This document shows positions 25,373-34,406 of a stretch of 64,000 nt of DNA, one piece after another (position 1 is the stretch's first letter; every line of letters starts with the position of its first letter). Under the pieces are notes generated by a model. It made no database searches. It had not been told where the DNA came from and saw only the letters and a list, made by a program, of their open reading frames with translations. The stretch spans positions 62,001 through 126,000 of the forward strand of contig CALJHC010000016.1 of assembly GCA_938075415.1 (NCBI GenBank), read 5' to 3'. This DNA comes from an uncultured Rubripirellula sp. (GTDB lineage Bacteria > Planctomycetota > Planctomycetia > Pirellulales > Pirellulaceae). The position numbers were made by a program, and so were the translations under genes.

Positions 25373-26483
25373 ATGGATGCAGAAGCACTTTCCCGCAGCA
25401 AAGAGATACAAGCTCGCCTTCAACAATTAGGAGACTCTCTTTGACTACTCTGGCAAGAACACTCGAATTAAGCAAATTGAATCGTTAATGGGAGAGGCCG
25501 GATTTTGGGATGACAATGAATCCGCACAACGCGTTGTTGCCGAATTGAAGGGCTTGAAAATAGTCGTTACTCCAATGACGGACCTGACAAACTCGGTGGA
25601 AGATCTCGAGGTTCTCTTCGAGATGGTTGAAGAGGATCCATCTGTACTCGCGGAAGCGGAGTCAGAGTTGGGGCGTCTGGAAAGCCTATTGGACGACCTC
25701 GAGCTCAAGGCACTATTAAATGGTGCCAATGACGCCGCCGGAGCAATCCTCAGTATTAATGCTCGCGATGGCGGAACCGATGCGAATGACTGGGCTGACA
25801 TGATGCTTCGCATGTATTCGGCTTGGGCAGTGAACACTGGTTATTCGATCGATCTTTTGGATCGTCAGGAGAATGAAGAGGCGGGTATCAATCATGCTTC
25901 CATCGCAATCCGTGGTCCTATGGCTTACGGCTATTTGAAGGGAGAAGAAGGAATGCACCGTCTGGTGCGCATTAGCCCTTTCAATAGTGAAGGAAAGCGA
26001 CAAACCAGTTTTGCGGCGGTCAGCGTATCACCCGAGGTAGACGATTCTATTGAAATCGATATCCAAGAAAAAGATGTGCGAGAAGATCGATATCGAGCTG
26101 GCGGAGCTGGGGGTCAGCATGTCAACAAAACAGACAGCGCGATTCGATTGACGCACTTTCCAACCAACACGGTGGTGCAATGCCAGAATGAACGCAGCCA
26201 ACATCAGAATCGTGCAACTGCTTGGAAGATGCTACGCGCGAAAATGGCGCGTATTGAAGAGGAACGTCGGGAAGCTGAAGATGCGAAAAAATACGAGACA
26301 CAAGCTCGGACGGGATTCGGTTCGCAGATTCGCAATTACTTCCTTCATCCTGACCAACGAGTGAAAGATGCTCGAACTGGTCACTACGTTGGTAATTTCA
26401 ACAGCGTGATGGATGGGCGAGAACTTCAAGGATTCTTTGATGCTTTCTTGAGGCTAAAAGCCGGAAAGACTAATCCTAGTTAG
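25373..26483 (+). CDS. prfB: Peptide chain release factor 2 with programmed +1 frameshift
   Basis: Recognises UGA and UAA stop codons and triggers peptidyl-tRNA hydrolysis. The first frame (MDAEALSRSKEIQ...LGDSL) ends at an in-frame TGA at 25442-25444. Reading continues in the +1 frame as DYSGKNTRIKQIESLMGEAGFWDD, which matches the start of RF2 after its known frameshift site. Downstream are the RISPFNSEGKRQTSF segment with the SPF stop-recognition tripeptide and RAGGAGGQHVNKTDSAIRL with the catalytic GGQ. The recoded product is about 369 residues, near the usual 365. ATG 25373 aligns with usual RF2 starts; ATG 25355 is an alternative. An annotation that ignores recoding would report a truncated prfB beginning at 25488. 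Confidence 0.93.
25429..25445 (+). promoter_or_regulatory. prfB: prfB programmed +1 frameshift site
   Basis: AGGAG at 25429-25433 acts as the internal Shine-Dalgarno-like element, followed 5 bases later by CTT TGA C at 25439-25445. Slippage of the tRNA on CTT to TTT reads GAC in the +1 frame. In most bacteria the spacer between the SD-like element and CTT is 3 bases, so the slightly longer spacer here is worth noting. The site makes RF2 synthesis self-regulating through its own UGA codon. Confidence 0.85.
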
Positions 26484-26515
26484 ATCTCGGTTGCTCCATG
26501 CAGCGGACGAATCCC

Positions 26516-26547
26516 CCGTCATCATGGCTGTGGTTCCGTGATGACGG
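26516..26547. terminator. Hairpin downstream of prfB
   Basis: CCGTCATCA (26516-26524) and TGATGACGG (26539-26547) are perfect 9-bp arms with a 14-base loop, about 30 bases after the prfB stop. No T-run follows, so it may be a weak or factor-assisted terminator, or an mRNA 3'-end stabiliser. Confidence 0.4.
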
Positions 26548-26717
26548 CTTGGATGGTTGCCACTTGTTGATATGGAAAACGGATTGCCATCCCGCTTGGT
26601 GAAAGTGAACAAAAGCCAGCGGTGAATCCGTTATCCCATTGAGATGATTGTGATGTTTTCTAATTCGATGGGGCTGCATCAATCAATCAACGTTTTCTAT
26701 TCCCAACCGCGTCTTTT

Positions 26718-27299
26718 TTAGTGGTTCGCTGGCGGTTCATCGTTGGCTTTTTTTGGGATTCTAAGTTTCACACGATCACTGATGATGATCGGTACCTCAC
26801 CGGTGTGTTTTTTGAGACGATCATTTGTGTTTGAATCAGATTTTTGGGTGGGTAGCTTCATCGCTTGATGGGCCATCTGACTCAAGCTTTCCTTCGCTTC
26901 GATGATTTCCGCCAGTTGCTCCGTCAGTAGATGGTTGCGACGGATTTGTTGCTTCAGTTCTTCCTTCTGTTCCAAATCATCAAGCTTTAACTGCGTTAGC
27001 TCATTTCGATCCGACTGAGTCTGTTCTCTGATCGCATTCAATTGTTGACAGTTTTTCTTTAAGCTTTCTGCTAGTTTCTCTTGAGCATGGCAACTGTTAG
27101 TTAAGAGATCTTGGGTTTGTCGCAATTGGATCCTGCGTTTTTTCAGAACCACTTTGGCAAGTGCGAAGCGGCCTTGTTCGTTCGAAGTACTCGGGCTGTT
27201 TTTTTGAGGATTTCGATACGACAAGAGATTCCCGAAGATGATTCCCGCGAGAAAAAACAGTGATGCGGAGATGATAGGAATGCCAATAGTTTCCAGCAT
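26718..27299 (-). CDS. Membrane-anchored coiled-coil protein of unknown function
   Basis: 193 residues. Residues 5-25 form an N-terminal membrane segment (IGIPIISASLFFLAGIIFGNLL). From about 45 to 150 the sequence is highly charged with regular hydrophobic spacing (LVLKKRRIQLRQTQDLL, LKLDDLEQKEELKQQIRRN), so a long coiled coil is very likely. The C-terminus is polar. This resembles many bacterial anchored coiled-coil proteins with structural or tethering roles; no family motif is recognised. It is isolated, between prfB and the oxidoreductase gene. Confidence 0.7.
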   Translation of the reverse strand: MLETIGIPIISASLFFLAGIIFGNLLSYRNPQKNSPSTSNEQGRFALAKVVLKKRRIQLRQTQDLLTNSCHAQEKLAESLKKNCQQLNAIREQTQSDRNELTQLKLDDLEQKEELKQQIRRNHLLTEQLAEIIEAKESLSQMAHQAMKLPTQKSDSNTNDRLKKHTGEVPIIISDRVKLRIPKKANDEPPANH

Positions 27300-27472
27300 C
27301 GGTCGTTTCCGGTGTCAGTAGTTTTCTAGATCAGGTTCCGATCCCAACTACTCGTGCGTACCAAAGAAATGAAATGGCGTCGACCGTAATTTGGTCAATT
27401 GTTTTGGTCATGTCAGGTTTGGTGGCGAGTTGGACGACTGAATGGATAGTGATCGTTAGATGTCGTGAAACT

Positions 27473-29656
27473 TCAAGTTTCCGGCTGAATCTTGATCACG
27501 ATTCCCTTGAAGGCAGGAGTGCGACTGGACGGATCAGCCTGACGGGGGATCAGAACATTTGCTTCTGGGTAGTACATCAGCGCATTGCCGGCGCGTATTT
27601 CCTCAAACGATCGAACACGAATACCTCCCAAAGATCCCGTATCTGTCTTTACAGTCACCCGCTGGTTGTGTTGAAGCTGAAAACGCTCAACGTCAGACGG
27701 ATTGATTAAAACCACGTCTCGTCCATCCTGGTTCCGATACAAATCCTCTTCTTCATAGACCACTGTGTTGAACTGCCCTTCACTTCTGACGGTCATTAGC
27801 CTGAGTTCACCAGCGGATGTTCCTTTTAGGCTGGGTAGAGGGTGGACATGCATCTGCGCTTTTCCGTCAGGCGTTGGAAAGGTGGGTTGATGAAATGTTC
27901 GACCACTGATTTGAAACTCTTTTTTTGATTCGCCGATTCCGGAGATCTGGCTATAGCCCGGCACGACCGATCCAATCCATTGTCGCACTCGATCGGGACT
28001 ACTCATGGATTCCCAGTCAATTTTAGATTGTGTTCCTTCGAGCCGGCAGCCGATGTTGGCCACGACTTCCAGTTCACTTTTTGGACCCATCAATCGACTT
28101 GGCCCTCCATCACTGAGTCGGACAAAATTAAACATCGATTCTTGTGTGGTTGGCGCCGGTTCTTCGTCCCGAGCTAAGACGGGTAGAATGTAGGTCTCTT
28201 CGGCAAGTCCGTGGAAATGTCCCGTGTTCAGGGTGGTGTTCAACATGACTGACATTTTCAGACGTGAAAGTCCTTCGGCAGCATAAGAAGAATCAGGATT
28301 TGACCCATAGAGATTGCCACCAAGGAATACCCCAACATCCATTTCCTTGTCGTGTGCAGCCTCGATGCAAGCGAGAGTGTCTTTGCCCTGCATTGTTGGA
28401 AGTTCAAGTGAAAGTTTTTTTTCTAATTCTTCAAAGATGGCTTTCTTCAAAGAGGGTGTGACACCGACGCTACCAATTCCCTGAACGTTGCTGTGTCCGC
28501 GAATGGGCATCAAACCCGCCGATGGCTTCCCCACCATTCCCCGACAGAGAGCAAGGTTTGCGATCGACTGAACATTTTGTACTCCGTGCGTGTGGTGCGT
28601 GATCCCCATGGTCCAAGCAAAAACACAACGGTTTGATTTTGCGTACACGTCAGCGAGCGACTCAATTTCTTCGCGACTCACACCGCTTTTATTTTCTATC
28701 TCTTCCCAACTGAGTCCACGTGCGGATTCCATCCATTGCTCGTATCCGTTGCAATGATTGTTCAGGAAGTCGAGGTCGACTGCGCCACTTGCATTCAAGC
28801 ATTTTGCAATTCCCCACAGAAGTGCTAAGTCGCCGCCTATGTGTGGTCGTACATAATGAGTCGCGATTTTGGTTCCGAATAGCAAAGAGCGAGGGTCGCT
28901 GGGAATTCGAAATTTCACCAGCCCGGTTTCGCGAACCGGATTGATGACAACTACTTTCCCACCGCGCCGCCGCACGTGCATTAAGCTTGTCATGAGTCGG
29001 GGGTGATTGCTGGCTGGGTTACCACCAATCAGGAAGACACAGTCGGCATTTTCGAGATCTTCAAGCAAGATGGTCGCGGTGCCAGATCCGATGCTTGATT
29101 GCAGACCAACGCCGCTGGCTTGATGACAGTAATAACTGCAGTTGTTGACGTGATTGGTACCAAAAAGACGAGCGAGTAATTGAAGTGAAAAACCGGCTTC
29201 ATTACTGCTGCGTCCGCTGAAGTAAAAGAAGCTTCGGTCGGGTGCTGTGTGGTTGAGTTGACTTGCAATGCTGTGAAGTGCTTCCTCCCAGCCAACAGGC
29301 TCGTAATACTTTTTCCCTTTCTGGAATCGCAGGGGTTGTGATAATCGTCCCAATTTTTCGAGTTGGCGTGGGCTGTAATGCTTGAGTTCATCGACTGAAT
29401 GAGTTCTCCAGAAATCTGGCGAAATTGCCGGCTGCATGTCGGCAACCATCGCCTGAAGGCTTTTTTTGCAGACTTCCGGGAATTTCCCCCGTTCATTGAC
29501 CATTCCACCTTTTTGGCCACCCATCCCCAGCGCGCAGGTCTTACACGCGTTGCGGGAACGCATGGCTCGATAAAGTTTCAGCAGTCCACCCGCTTCACGG
29601 CTCTTTTGAAAGGTGTACTTAATCGCTCTGAATCCGCCGCCACTCCGAACTTTCAT
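27473..29656 (-). CDS. FdhF/YdeP-type molybdopterin oxidoreductase
   Basis: Large molybdenum/tungsten-bis-PGD enzyme of the formate-dehydrogenase-like YdeP family. ACKTCALGMGGQKGGM near residue 37 is the family's N-terminal cysteine motif. SPRQLEKLGRLSQPLRF, YFSGRSSNEAGF and CSYYCHQASGVGL follow. The pterin-binding segments LIGGNPASNHPRLM and CVFAWTMGITHHTHG and the C-terminal molydopterin-dinucleotide-binding domain (LINPSDVERFQLQHNQRV) look intact. ATG 29656 is preferred because TTGAGG lies at a good distance upstream; an earlier ATG (29713) would add 19 residues. The physiological substrate of this family is unresolved; E. coli YdeP is linked to acid resistance. No fdhD or cofactor-synthesis genes are nearby. 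Confidence 0.9.
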   Translation of the reverse strand: MKVRSGGGFRAIKYTFQKSREAGGLLKLYRAMRSRNACKTCALGMGGQKGGMVNERGKFPEVCKKSLQAMVADMQPAISPDFWRTHSVDELKHYSPRQLEKLGRLSQPLRFQKGKKYYEPVGWEEALHSIASQLNHTAPDRSFFYFSGRSSNEAGFSLQLLARLFGTNHVNNCSYYCHQASGVGLQSSIGSGTATILLEDLENADCVFLIGGNPASNHPRLMTSLMHVRRRGGKVVVINPVRETGLVKFRIPSDPRSLLFGTKIATHYVRPHIGGDLALLWGIAKCLNASGAVDLDFLNNHCNGYEQWMESARGLSWEEIENKSGVSREEIESLADVYAKSNRCVFAWTMGITHHTHGVQNVQSIANLALCRGMVGKPSAGLMPIRGHSNVQGIGSVGVTPSLKKAIFEELEKKLSLELPTMQGKDTLACIEAAHDKEMDVGVFLGGNLYGSNPDSSYAAEGLSRLKMSVMLNTTLNTGHFHGLAEETYILPVLARDEEPAPTTQESMFNFVRLSDGGPSRLMGPKSELEVVANIGCRLEGTQSKIDWESMSSPDRVRQWIGSVVPGYSQISGIGESKKEFQISGRTFHQPTFPTPDGKAQMHVHPLPSLKGTSAGELRLMTVRSEGQFNTVVYEEEDLYRNQDGRDVVLINPSDVERFQLQHNQRVTVKTDTGSLGGIRVRSFEEIRAGNALMYYPEANVLIPRQADPSSRTPAFKGIVIKIQPET

Positions 29657-29888
29657 TGTTTGAACCTCAATCGAATTCAGAATTCTTCCCATCGAGTTAT
29701 CGAGCCAAAACATCTTCTCGTTTCGGAAACCTTGAAGTTACCCGATGACTCGCACAATGAGCGTTACGATGACCCATGAAGATCTATCGCCAAGATGGAT
29801 TCTTGTGCGTCAGCAACCGGCGATAATAAGGCAGAATAAGTGATCTTATGAAAACACGCTCCTGCCTTCAGGTAGCGACACAACGGCT

Positions 29889-31238
29889 CTACCGAGCAGT
29901 TAAAGGACCGTTGAATCGAGCGTAGCCGGGGAGATGGTTTTTGCCAATGCCTCGACTTCCTTTGATCCATCCCAGTGGACGATTCTTGAATAAAACAACA
30001 GCCCAATCTTTAATCTCTGTCGCGATGGTTTGACCCTGCAGGAAATCATTCGCAAGTTTTTCATCAACATCAACATGTTGAATTGGTAAGGCCGAAACGC
30101 AACGGCGCAATGCTCCAAAGTGGGCAGGTTTCCAAGTGTTACCAGTTCGGTAGGCGAGTTCTGGTCCACCACATGCTATTTTTTCGGTCCATTCAGGTGC
30201 GTTGCTTGGCCACGCAACTAGGTTGGCACTTGTCTGTTTGAACCGCAGATCATCCATTCCGTTTTCATACCAGGTCGACAATTCTACCAGCGGCTTTTCT
30301 CTTGACCTTTTGAAGCGATGAATCGTCTGGGGTAAATGTTCGGATTGGATTTGCATGGATCCGGCAAATGCGCCTGCACATTGATGTTGATGGGGCCAAA
30401 GCCGATAGCAACCGTCTGCCGACTGATAGTCCCTCAAGCGACTGCATTGAGTGGTTTCAGCGACTCCGACTGAGAGAAGTCTTTCGATTTGTGCCTCGTT
30501 CTCCGAATAAGCAAAAGTGCATGTGCTATAGACGAGTTGACCACCTGATTTTAGTAGTTTTACTGCTGCGTCGAGGATTCTCCTTTGTCGAGCCGCGCTG
30601 TGTTCGATTTGTTGATCTGAGAATGCCGAGCGACTTTGCTTGCCCCGAGAAAACATTGCTTGACCACTGCAGGGAGCATCAATGAGAACTAGATCAAATA
30701 CTCCTGCGAGCCTGTCAGCGAGTTGATCTGGATCCAATGAAGAGATGGCATAACGGTCGGATCCGGTTCGAGCCAAGTTCACTGCCAGCGGTGCGACTCT
30801 CGATCGGATCACTTCGTTGGCCAATAAAAAACCATTGGTTCCCGACAAATGCTCCAGTAACGCTGACGCTTTTCCGCCCGGAGACGCGCAAAGGTCACAC
30901 ACTTGAAGCTTTGTTTTGGCTTTTTTTTCTGCATTTGCGACCGCTAAAGCCAAAAGTGAACCCGCATCTTGAACGAAATAATTAGCAGTGGCATAGTCCA
31001 GTGTGCGAGTGGGTCTCGCCGATGGACTGCTTGGTCGAGCACCCAATTCGTACCAAGGTATTTCATCACATTGGAAAGGAAGTGAATCGGAAGGAATTTC
31101 AGCGCGTCGGCGGATGATGTTACCAAATGCTGAATGGAGAGACCTGGTGAAATCTGCAATTGATCCTGGCGCCGAAATCTCGCCGAGTAATCGTCTGACA
31201 TCGGCTTCCTCGAGAGACTTTCTTTTTTGCTGCTTCAT
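29889..31238 (-). CDS. RsmB/RsmF-type RNA cytosine-5 methyltransferase (NOL1/NOP2/Sun family)
   Basis: About 449 residues. The SAM-binding motif is VCDLCASPGGKASALLEHL near residue 105. The two family cysteines are in IDAPCSGQAMFS (near 190, motif IV) and YSTCTFAYSENEAQ (near 236, motif VI). The C-terminal third (LANDFLQGQTIATEIKDWAV) resembles the RsmF/YebU C-terminal extension, suggesting 16S rRNA C1407-type methylation, but RsmB cannot be excluded. The start is ATG 31238, which overlaps the preceding gene's stop by four bases (ATGA); the in-frame TTG at 31256 is not needed. Confidence 0.88.
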   Translation of the reverse strand: MKQQKRKSLEEADVRRLLGEISAPGSIADFTRSLHSAFGNIIRRRAEIPSDSLPFQCDEIPWYELGARPSSPSARPTRTLDYATANYFVQDAGSLLALAVANAEKKAKTKLQVCDLCASPGGKASALLEHLSGTNGFLLANEVIRSRVAPLAVNLARTGSDRYAISSLDPDQLADRLAGVFDLVLIDAPCSGQAMFSRGKQSRSAFSDQQIEHSAARQRRILDAAVKLLKSGGQLVYSTCTFAYSENEAQIERLLSVGVAETTQCSRLRDYQSADGCYRLWPHQHQCAGAFAGSMQIQSEHLPQTIHRFKRSREKPLVELSTWYENGMDDLRFKQTSANLVAWPSNAPEWTEKIACGGPELAYRTGNTWKPAHFGALRRCVSALPIQHVDVDEKLANDFLQGQTIATEIKDWAVVLFKNRPLGWIKGSRGIGKNHLPGYARFNGPLTAR

Positions 31239-31513
31239 CTTCGTTTTGTTCTCCAACGCAGCACTGATACCGCCGTGGCCAACACCCCCGCCAAGATGAG
31301 TGGAGATGTAAATGTGAACATGATGAAAATGATATGAGATAAGCGACCGCTGCCCTGATCACCTGTTGATACTTGGTTGGAGACTAGTGAATTGAGTTCA
31401 TTCTGAATCGCGTCGACTCGCGAAGCATAGAAAAAACCGGCAGACATCATGGAGAAGACCAGCATCAACAGCAACATTGATCCGATACCGATTTGGAATC
31501 TATTTTGTTTCAT
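31235..31513 (-). CDS. Small membrane protein of unknown function
   Basis: About 92 residues from ATG 31513, with two hydrophobic segments (GIGSMLLLMLVFSMMSAGFFYA and IIFIMFTFTSPLILAGVLATAV) flanking a short polar region with a heptad-like pattern, and a basic C-terminus RWRTKRR. It overlaps the RNA methyltransferase start by four bases, so the two are translationally coupled. This pairing is the only clue to function. A TTG at 31543 could extend the N-terminus by 10 residues. Confidence 0.65.
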   Translation of the reverse strand: MKQNRFQIGIGSMLLLMLVFSMMSAGFFYASRVDAIQNELNSLVSNQVSTGDQGSGRLSHIIFIMFTFTSPLILAGVLATAVSVLRWRTKRR

Positions 31514-31610
31514 TGAATGCGATCCAAAAATTGATTCCCTCAAGATGTCCCTAAATGGTGATCACCATCACGATTGATTTGGTTGTCTGGTTAAGTTACC
31601 AAAAAGCGAG

Positions 31611-32144
31611 TCATCCTTCATTGAGGTTCCGCTTGAATAACTGTCTTTGCTGTTCATAGAGAACAATTCCAACAGTGGTGGCCAGATTGAGGCTACGCAC
31701 CGACGTCGATGTGGGCAATCGAACAGATCGATCATTCTTTGGATCAAGGATATTGGACGGTAGTCCAGAGCTTTCGCTTCCAAAGACAAACACATCCTGA
31801 GATTTGAATTCAACGTCCCAGATGGTCCTTTCCGCAAACTTTGAGAAGAAGAACATCCGTCTCGGAGCCAGTTCTGAAACCAGATTGTCCCAGTTGGAGG
31901 CGAGGGCAAAGTCCAGATGTTGCCAATAATCGAGGCCAGCACGTTTCAGTTTGGTGTCATCGATCTGAAAGGAGGCGGGCTGAACAATCCATAGTTTTGC
32001 ACCCACTGCGACACAGGTCCGACCAATGTTTCCGGTATTTTGTGGTATTTCTGGCTGGTAAAGCACGACGTGGGCCGGCGGTAATCCCCTGCCCTGCAAT
32101 TCTTTAAAATCGCTATCATGTTCACGCGTGGTTTTGTGCTGCAC
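31611..32144 (-). CDS. trmL: tRNA (cytidine/uridine-34-2'-O)-methyltransferase TrmL
   Basis: SPOUT-class enzyme that methylates the ribose of the wobble base of tRNA(Leu) isoacceptors. The 177-residue protein has HVVLYQPEIPQNTGNIGRTC near residue 26, then FVFGSESSGLP near 118, and the knot motif VRLPTSTSVRSLNLATTVGIVLYE at the C-terminus, all typical of TrmL. The start is a GTG at 32144 and adds about 22 residues before the conserved core, so a later start is possible. With mnmA and the RsmB/RsmF-type gene it adds to the local RNA-modification content. Confidence 0.9.
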   Translation of the reverse strand: MQHKTTREHDSDFKELQGRGLPPAHVVLYQPEIPQNTGNIGRTCVAVGAKLWIVQPASFQIDDTKLKRAGLDYWQHLDFALASNWDNLVSELAPRRMFFFSKFAERTIWDVEFKSQDVFVFGSESSGLPSNILDPKNDRSVRLPTSTSVRSLNLATTVGIVLYEQQRQLFKRNLNEG

Positions 32145-32300
32145 TGTTTCTCCTTGTTCTGCTCAGGTATTGGACGTAGAGGGTTGCGGATGCTTTGGCT
32201 CGCGTGGGAAAATCACGACGCTTCTGCACCACTGGGTGTACAGACTTTTCGCGATGCCGTCGAACTCCTCTCATGTTCTCTTGCCCTCCGTTTTTGATTC

Positions 32301-32993
32301 ATGCCAATCCAAGTCACCTGCCCAAAATGTTTCAAACGGTTTCAGGTCAGCGAGAAGTTTGCTGGAAAAACCGGTCCGTGCCCGAACTGCAAAAACCAGA
32401 TTAAGGTACCAGAGACTTCCGAGGAGGTCGTCATCCATGCACCGGATGATGATGCACCCAAGGATCGGTCTGGTCAGAGTGTCTTGAAGCCATTGATGCG
32501 TCAAGAGACGGATGTGACTCGCAAGGGATTTCTTTTCACGAGCGTAGCGGTGCTGTTTGCCGTTGGGGCGGCATTGGCCTTTCGTTTTAATTTCGCTGAC
32601 GGGCCACCCAATTGGGCCGTCATTTTAGGTGCCTTGTTTCTCGGTCCACCACTGGTTTGGTCTGGCTATTCGTTTGTGCGTAATTCGGAACTCGCGCCCT
32701 ACGTCGGTTCAGAGCTTCGAAATCGGGTGCTGATTTTATCGTTGATTTTGGCTGCCTTATGGTTGGTGTACGCACTAATTCCCAGTTACGTACTCGATCT
32801 CGAAGCAGCTTTTGAAATGTCTTATTTAACGTTCGGCATTATTTTTTGCATAATGGTCGCGATGGGCGCAACAGCATCCGTGCTCACCTTTGAGTTGGAG
32901 TTCTCAGAGGGTTTAGCACATGCGGGGCTATACTTGCTTGCCACGATGGCCTTGGCAGTTCTCAGCGGGATAACACTCGCCACCGCCGGATAA
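32301..32993 (+). CDS. Zinc-ribbon (MJ0042-like) integral membrane protein
   Basis: 230 residues. The N-terminus has a CPKCFKRFQVSEKFAGKTGPCPNC pattern with paired CxxC motifs (about residues 7-31), a zinc ribbon of the kind common in planctomycete and deltaproteobacterial proteins. After an acidic linker come five to six hydrophobic segments from about 78 to the end. The ribbon is presumably cytosolic. The function is unknown; the ribbon could bind protein or nucleic acid. It precedes the HD phosphohydrolase gene by 60 bases on the same strand. Confidence 0.8.
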   Translation: MPIQVTCPKCFKRFQVSEKFAGKTGPCPNCKNQIKVPETSEEVVIHAPDDDAPKDRSGQSVLKPLMRQETDVTRKGFLFTSVAVLFAVGAALAFRFNFADGPPNWAVILGALFLGPPLVWSGYSFVRNSELAPYVGSELRNRVLILSLILAALWLVYALIPSYVLDLEAAFEMSYLTFGIIFCIMVAMGATASVLTFELEFSEGLAHAGLYLLATMALAVLSGITLATAG

Positions 32994-33052
32994 TCGATCC
33001 CGCGAAATTGCGATGCTCACCATACAAACACTTTCGCATTCCTGGTAGGAAA

Positions 33053-34402
33053 ATGCTTCCTGAAGTTAAAGCTTTGCATCAAACCGAATCCCTGGTTCGC
33101 ATTCCTCCGTCTCAAGATGTGCCCATTACACATCGAGTTCGCCGATTGCTTGATACCGATCCCATGCGTCGCCTTAGCTCAATCAGTCAATTGGGAATGG
33201 TGGCGTTGGTTTATCCCGGCGCGACCCATTCTAGATTTGAGCATTCGTTGGGCGTTTACCATCATGCGTTGCAGGTGTTGGCAAGATTTACGGGGGATCA
33301 GGTTTTTGACTCGATGGTGTCCAGTCGCATGGCCGAAGCATTTCTTGTTGCTTCGTTGGTTCACGATCTCGGGCATTGGCCGTTTTGCCATCCAATCGAG
33401 GATATGCAGCTGACGGGCATTGAAGCCCACGAAACAAGGGTTCGCGAATGGTTTCAATCAAGCGACTTGGCAGATTGTCTGGAACATGACTGGGATTGTG
33501 ATCTCGATGATGTGGTCGCAATCTTACATCCAGGATTGCAACCGGAGCGGAATCAAGACGATGGAAACCGTTTTCTCGTTAGTTGCTTAAGTGGGCCGGT
33601 TGATATCGACAAGCTTGATTATCTGCATCGAGACAGTCTGCATGCCGGGGTGCCTTATGGTCAAAATTTCGACAGAGGTCGTTTGATCAAGTCGTTGTGT
33701 ATTCACCCGAAAACGGGGGAGTTGGCAATTGGCGAGAAAGGTAAAACCGCTGCAGAGATGATGGTGTTTGCCAGATATGTCATGTTTAGTGAGGTGTACT
33801 GGCATCATGCCGTGCGATCCGCCACAGCCATGTTGCAGCGTTCAGTTTTTCTTCTGCAGAATCGAGTGGACCTTCCTATTTCCTTGCGTCTCATTGACGC
33901 TGAATGGATTTCCATGTTGAAGCGAGCTGCCGAGGGTAGCGTGGCTGAGCCATTAGTTGATGGCTTATTTGGAAGTCGCCGAATGCTTTACAAACGTGCC
34001 GCGGAATTCAACGTCTTGGAGGGATCTGACATTCATCAGGCCTTTGCAAGGCGACCTTATTGGTGGTTGGTTGCTTGCAGTGAAAAACTGGCTGAGCAAG
34101 TAGCCAAGCGAACGGGCACAGCGATTCATGCCGCCGATCTTCTCATTGACGCTCCTCCTTCTAAGCTGGAGGTTGATATCGATATCGATGTCGTGCATCG
34201 TGATGGTGAGGTTCGCTCATTACGCGATGTTTCGCCAGTGGCCTCAGCACTTGCTGATAATCAATTCGATAATCATGTCAAACGGGTCAGGCTGTTTATC
34301 CGAGAAGACCTTCTGGGTGAACTGCGCACCAAGTTGACAGTTAGCCAATGGGCGGAAGAAATTCTTCATGCCAGCCAATCCCTTGAGAACGAGTTAGTCT
34401 GA
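33053..34402 (+). CDS. HD-domain phosphohydrolase (dNTPase/SAMHD1-like)
   Basis: About 449 residues from ATG 33053. PITHRVRRLLDTDPMRRLSSI near residue 23 precedes ATHSRFEHSLGVYHHALQVL near 57, where the first metal-binding histidine lies. The HD pair is in LVHDLGHWPFCHPIED near 102, and the fourth ligand is in SGPVDIDKLDYLHRD near 183. This pattern matches the YwfO/SAMHD1-type HD family, which hydrolyses deoxynucleoside triphosphates or related phosphates. An in-frame TTG at 33008 could extend it by 15 residues without conserved sequence. nagB follows 4 bases after its stop, so the two are likely co-transcribed. Confidence 0.88.
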   Translation: MLPEVKALHQTESLVRIPPSQDVPITHRVRRLLDTDPMRRLSSISQLGMVALVYPGATHSRFEHSLGVYHHALQVLARFTGDQVFDSMVSSRMAEAFLVASLVHDLGHWPFCHPIEDMQLTGIEAHETRVREWFQSSDLADCLEHDWDCDLDDVVAILHPGLQPERNQDDGNRFLVSCLSGPVDIDKLDYLHRDSLHAGVPYGQNFDRGRLIKSLCIHPKTGELAIGEKGKTAAEMMVFARYVMFSEVYWHHAVRSATAMLQRSVFLLQNRVDLPISLRLIDAEWISMLKRAAEGSVAEPLVDGLFGSRRMLYKRAAEFNVLEGSDIHQAFARRPYWWLVACSEKLAEQVAKRTGTAIHAADLLIDAPPSKLEVDIDIDVVHRDGEVRSLRDVSPVASALADNQFDNHVKRVRLFIREDLLGELRTKLTVSQWAEEILHASQSLENELV

Positions 34403-34406
34403 AGCC

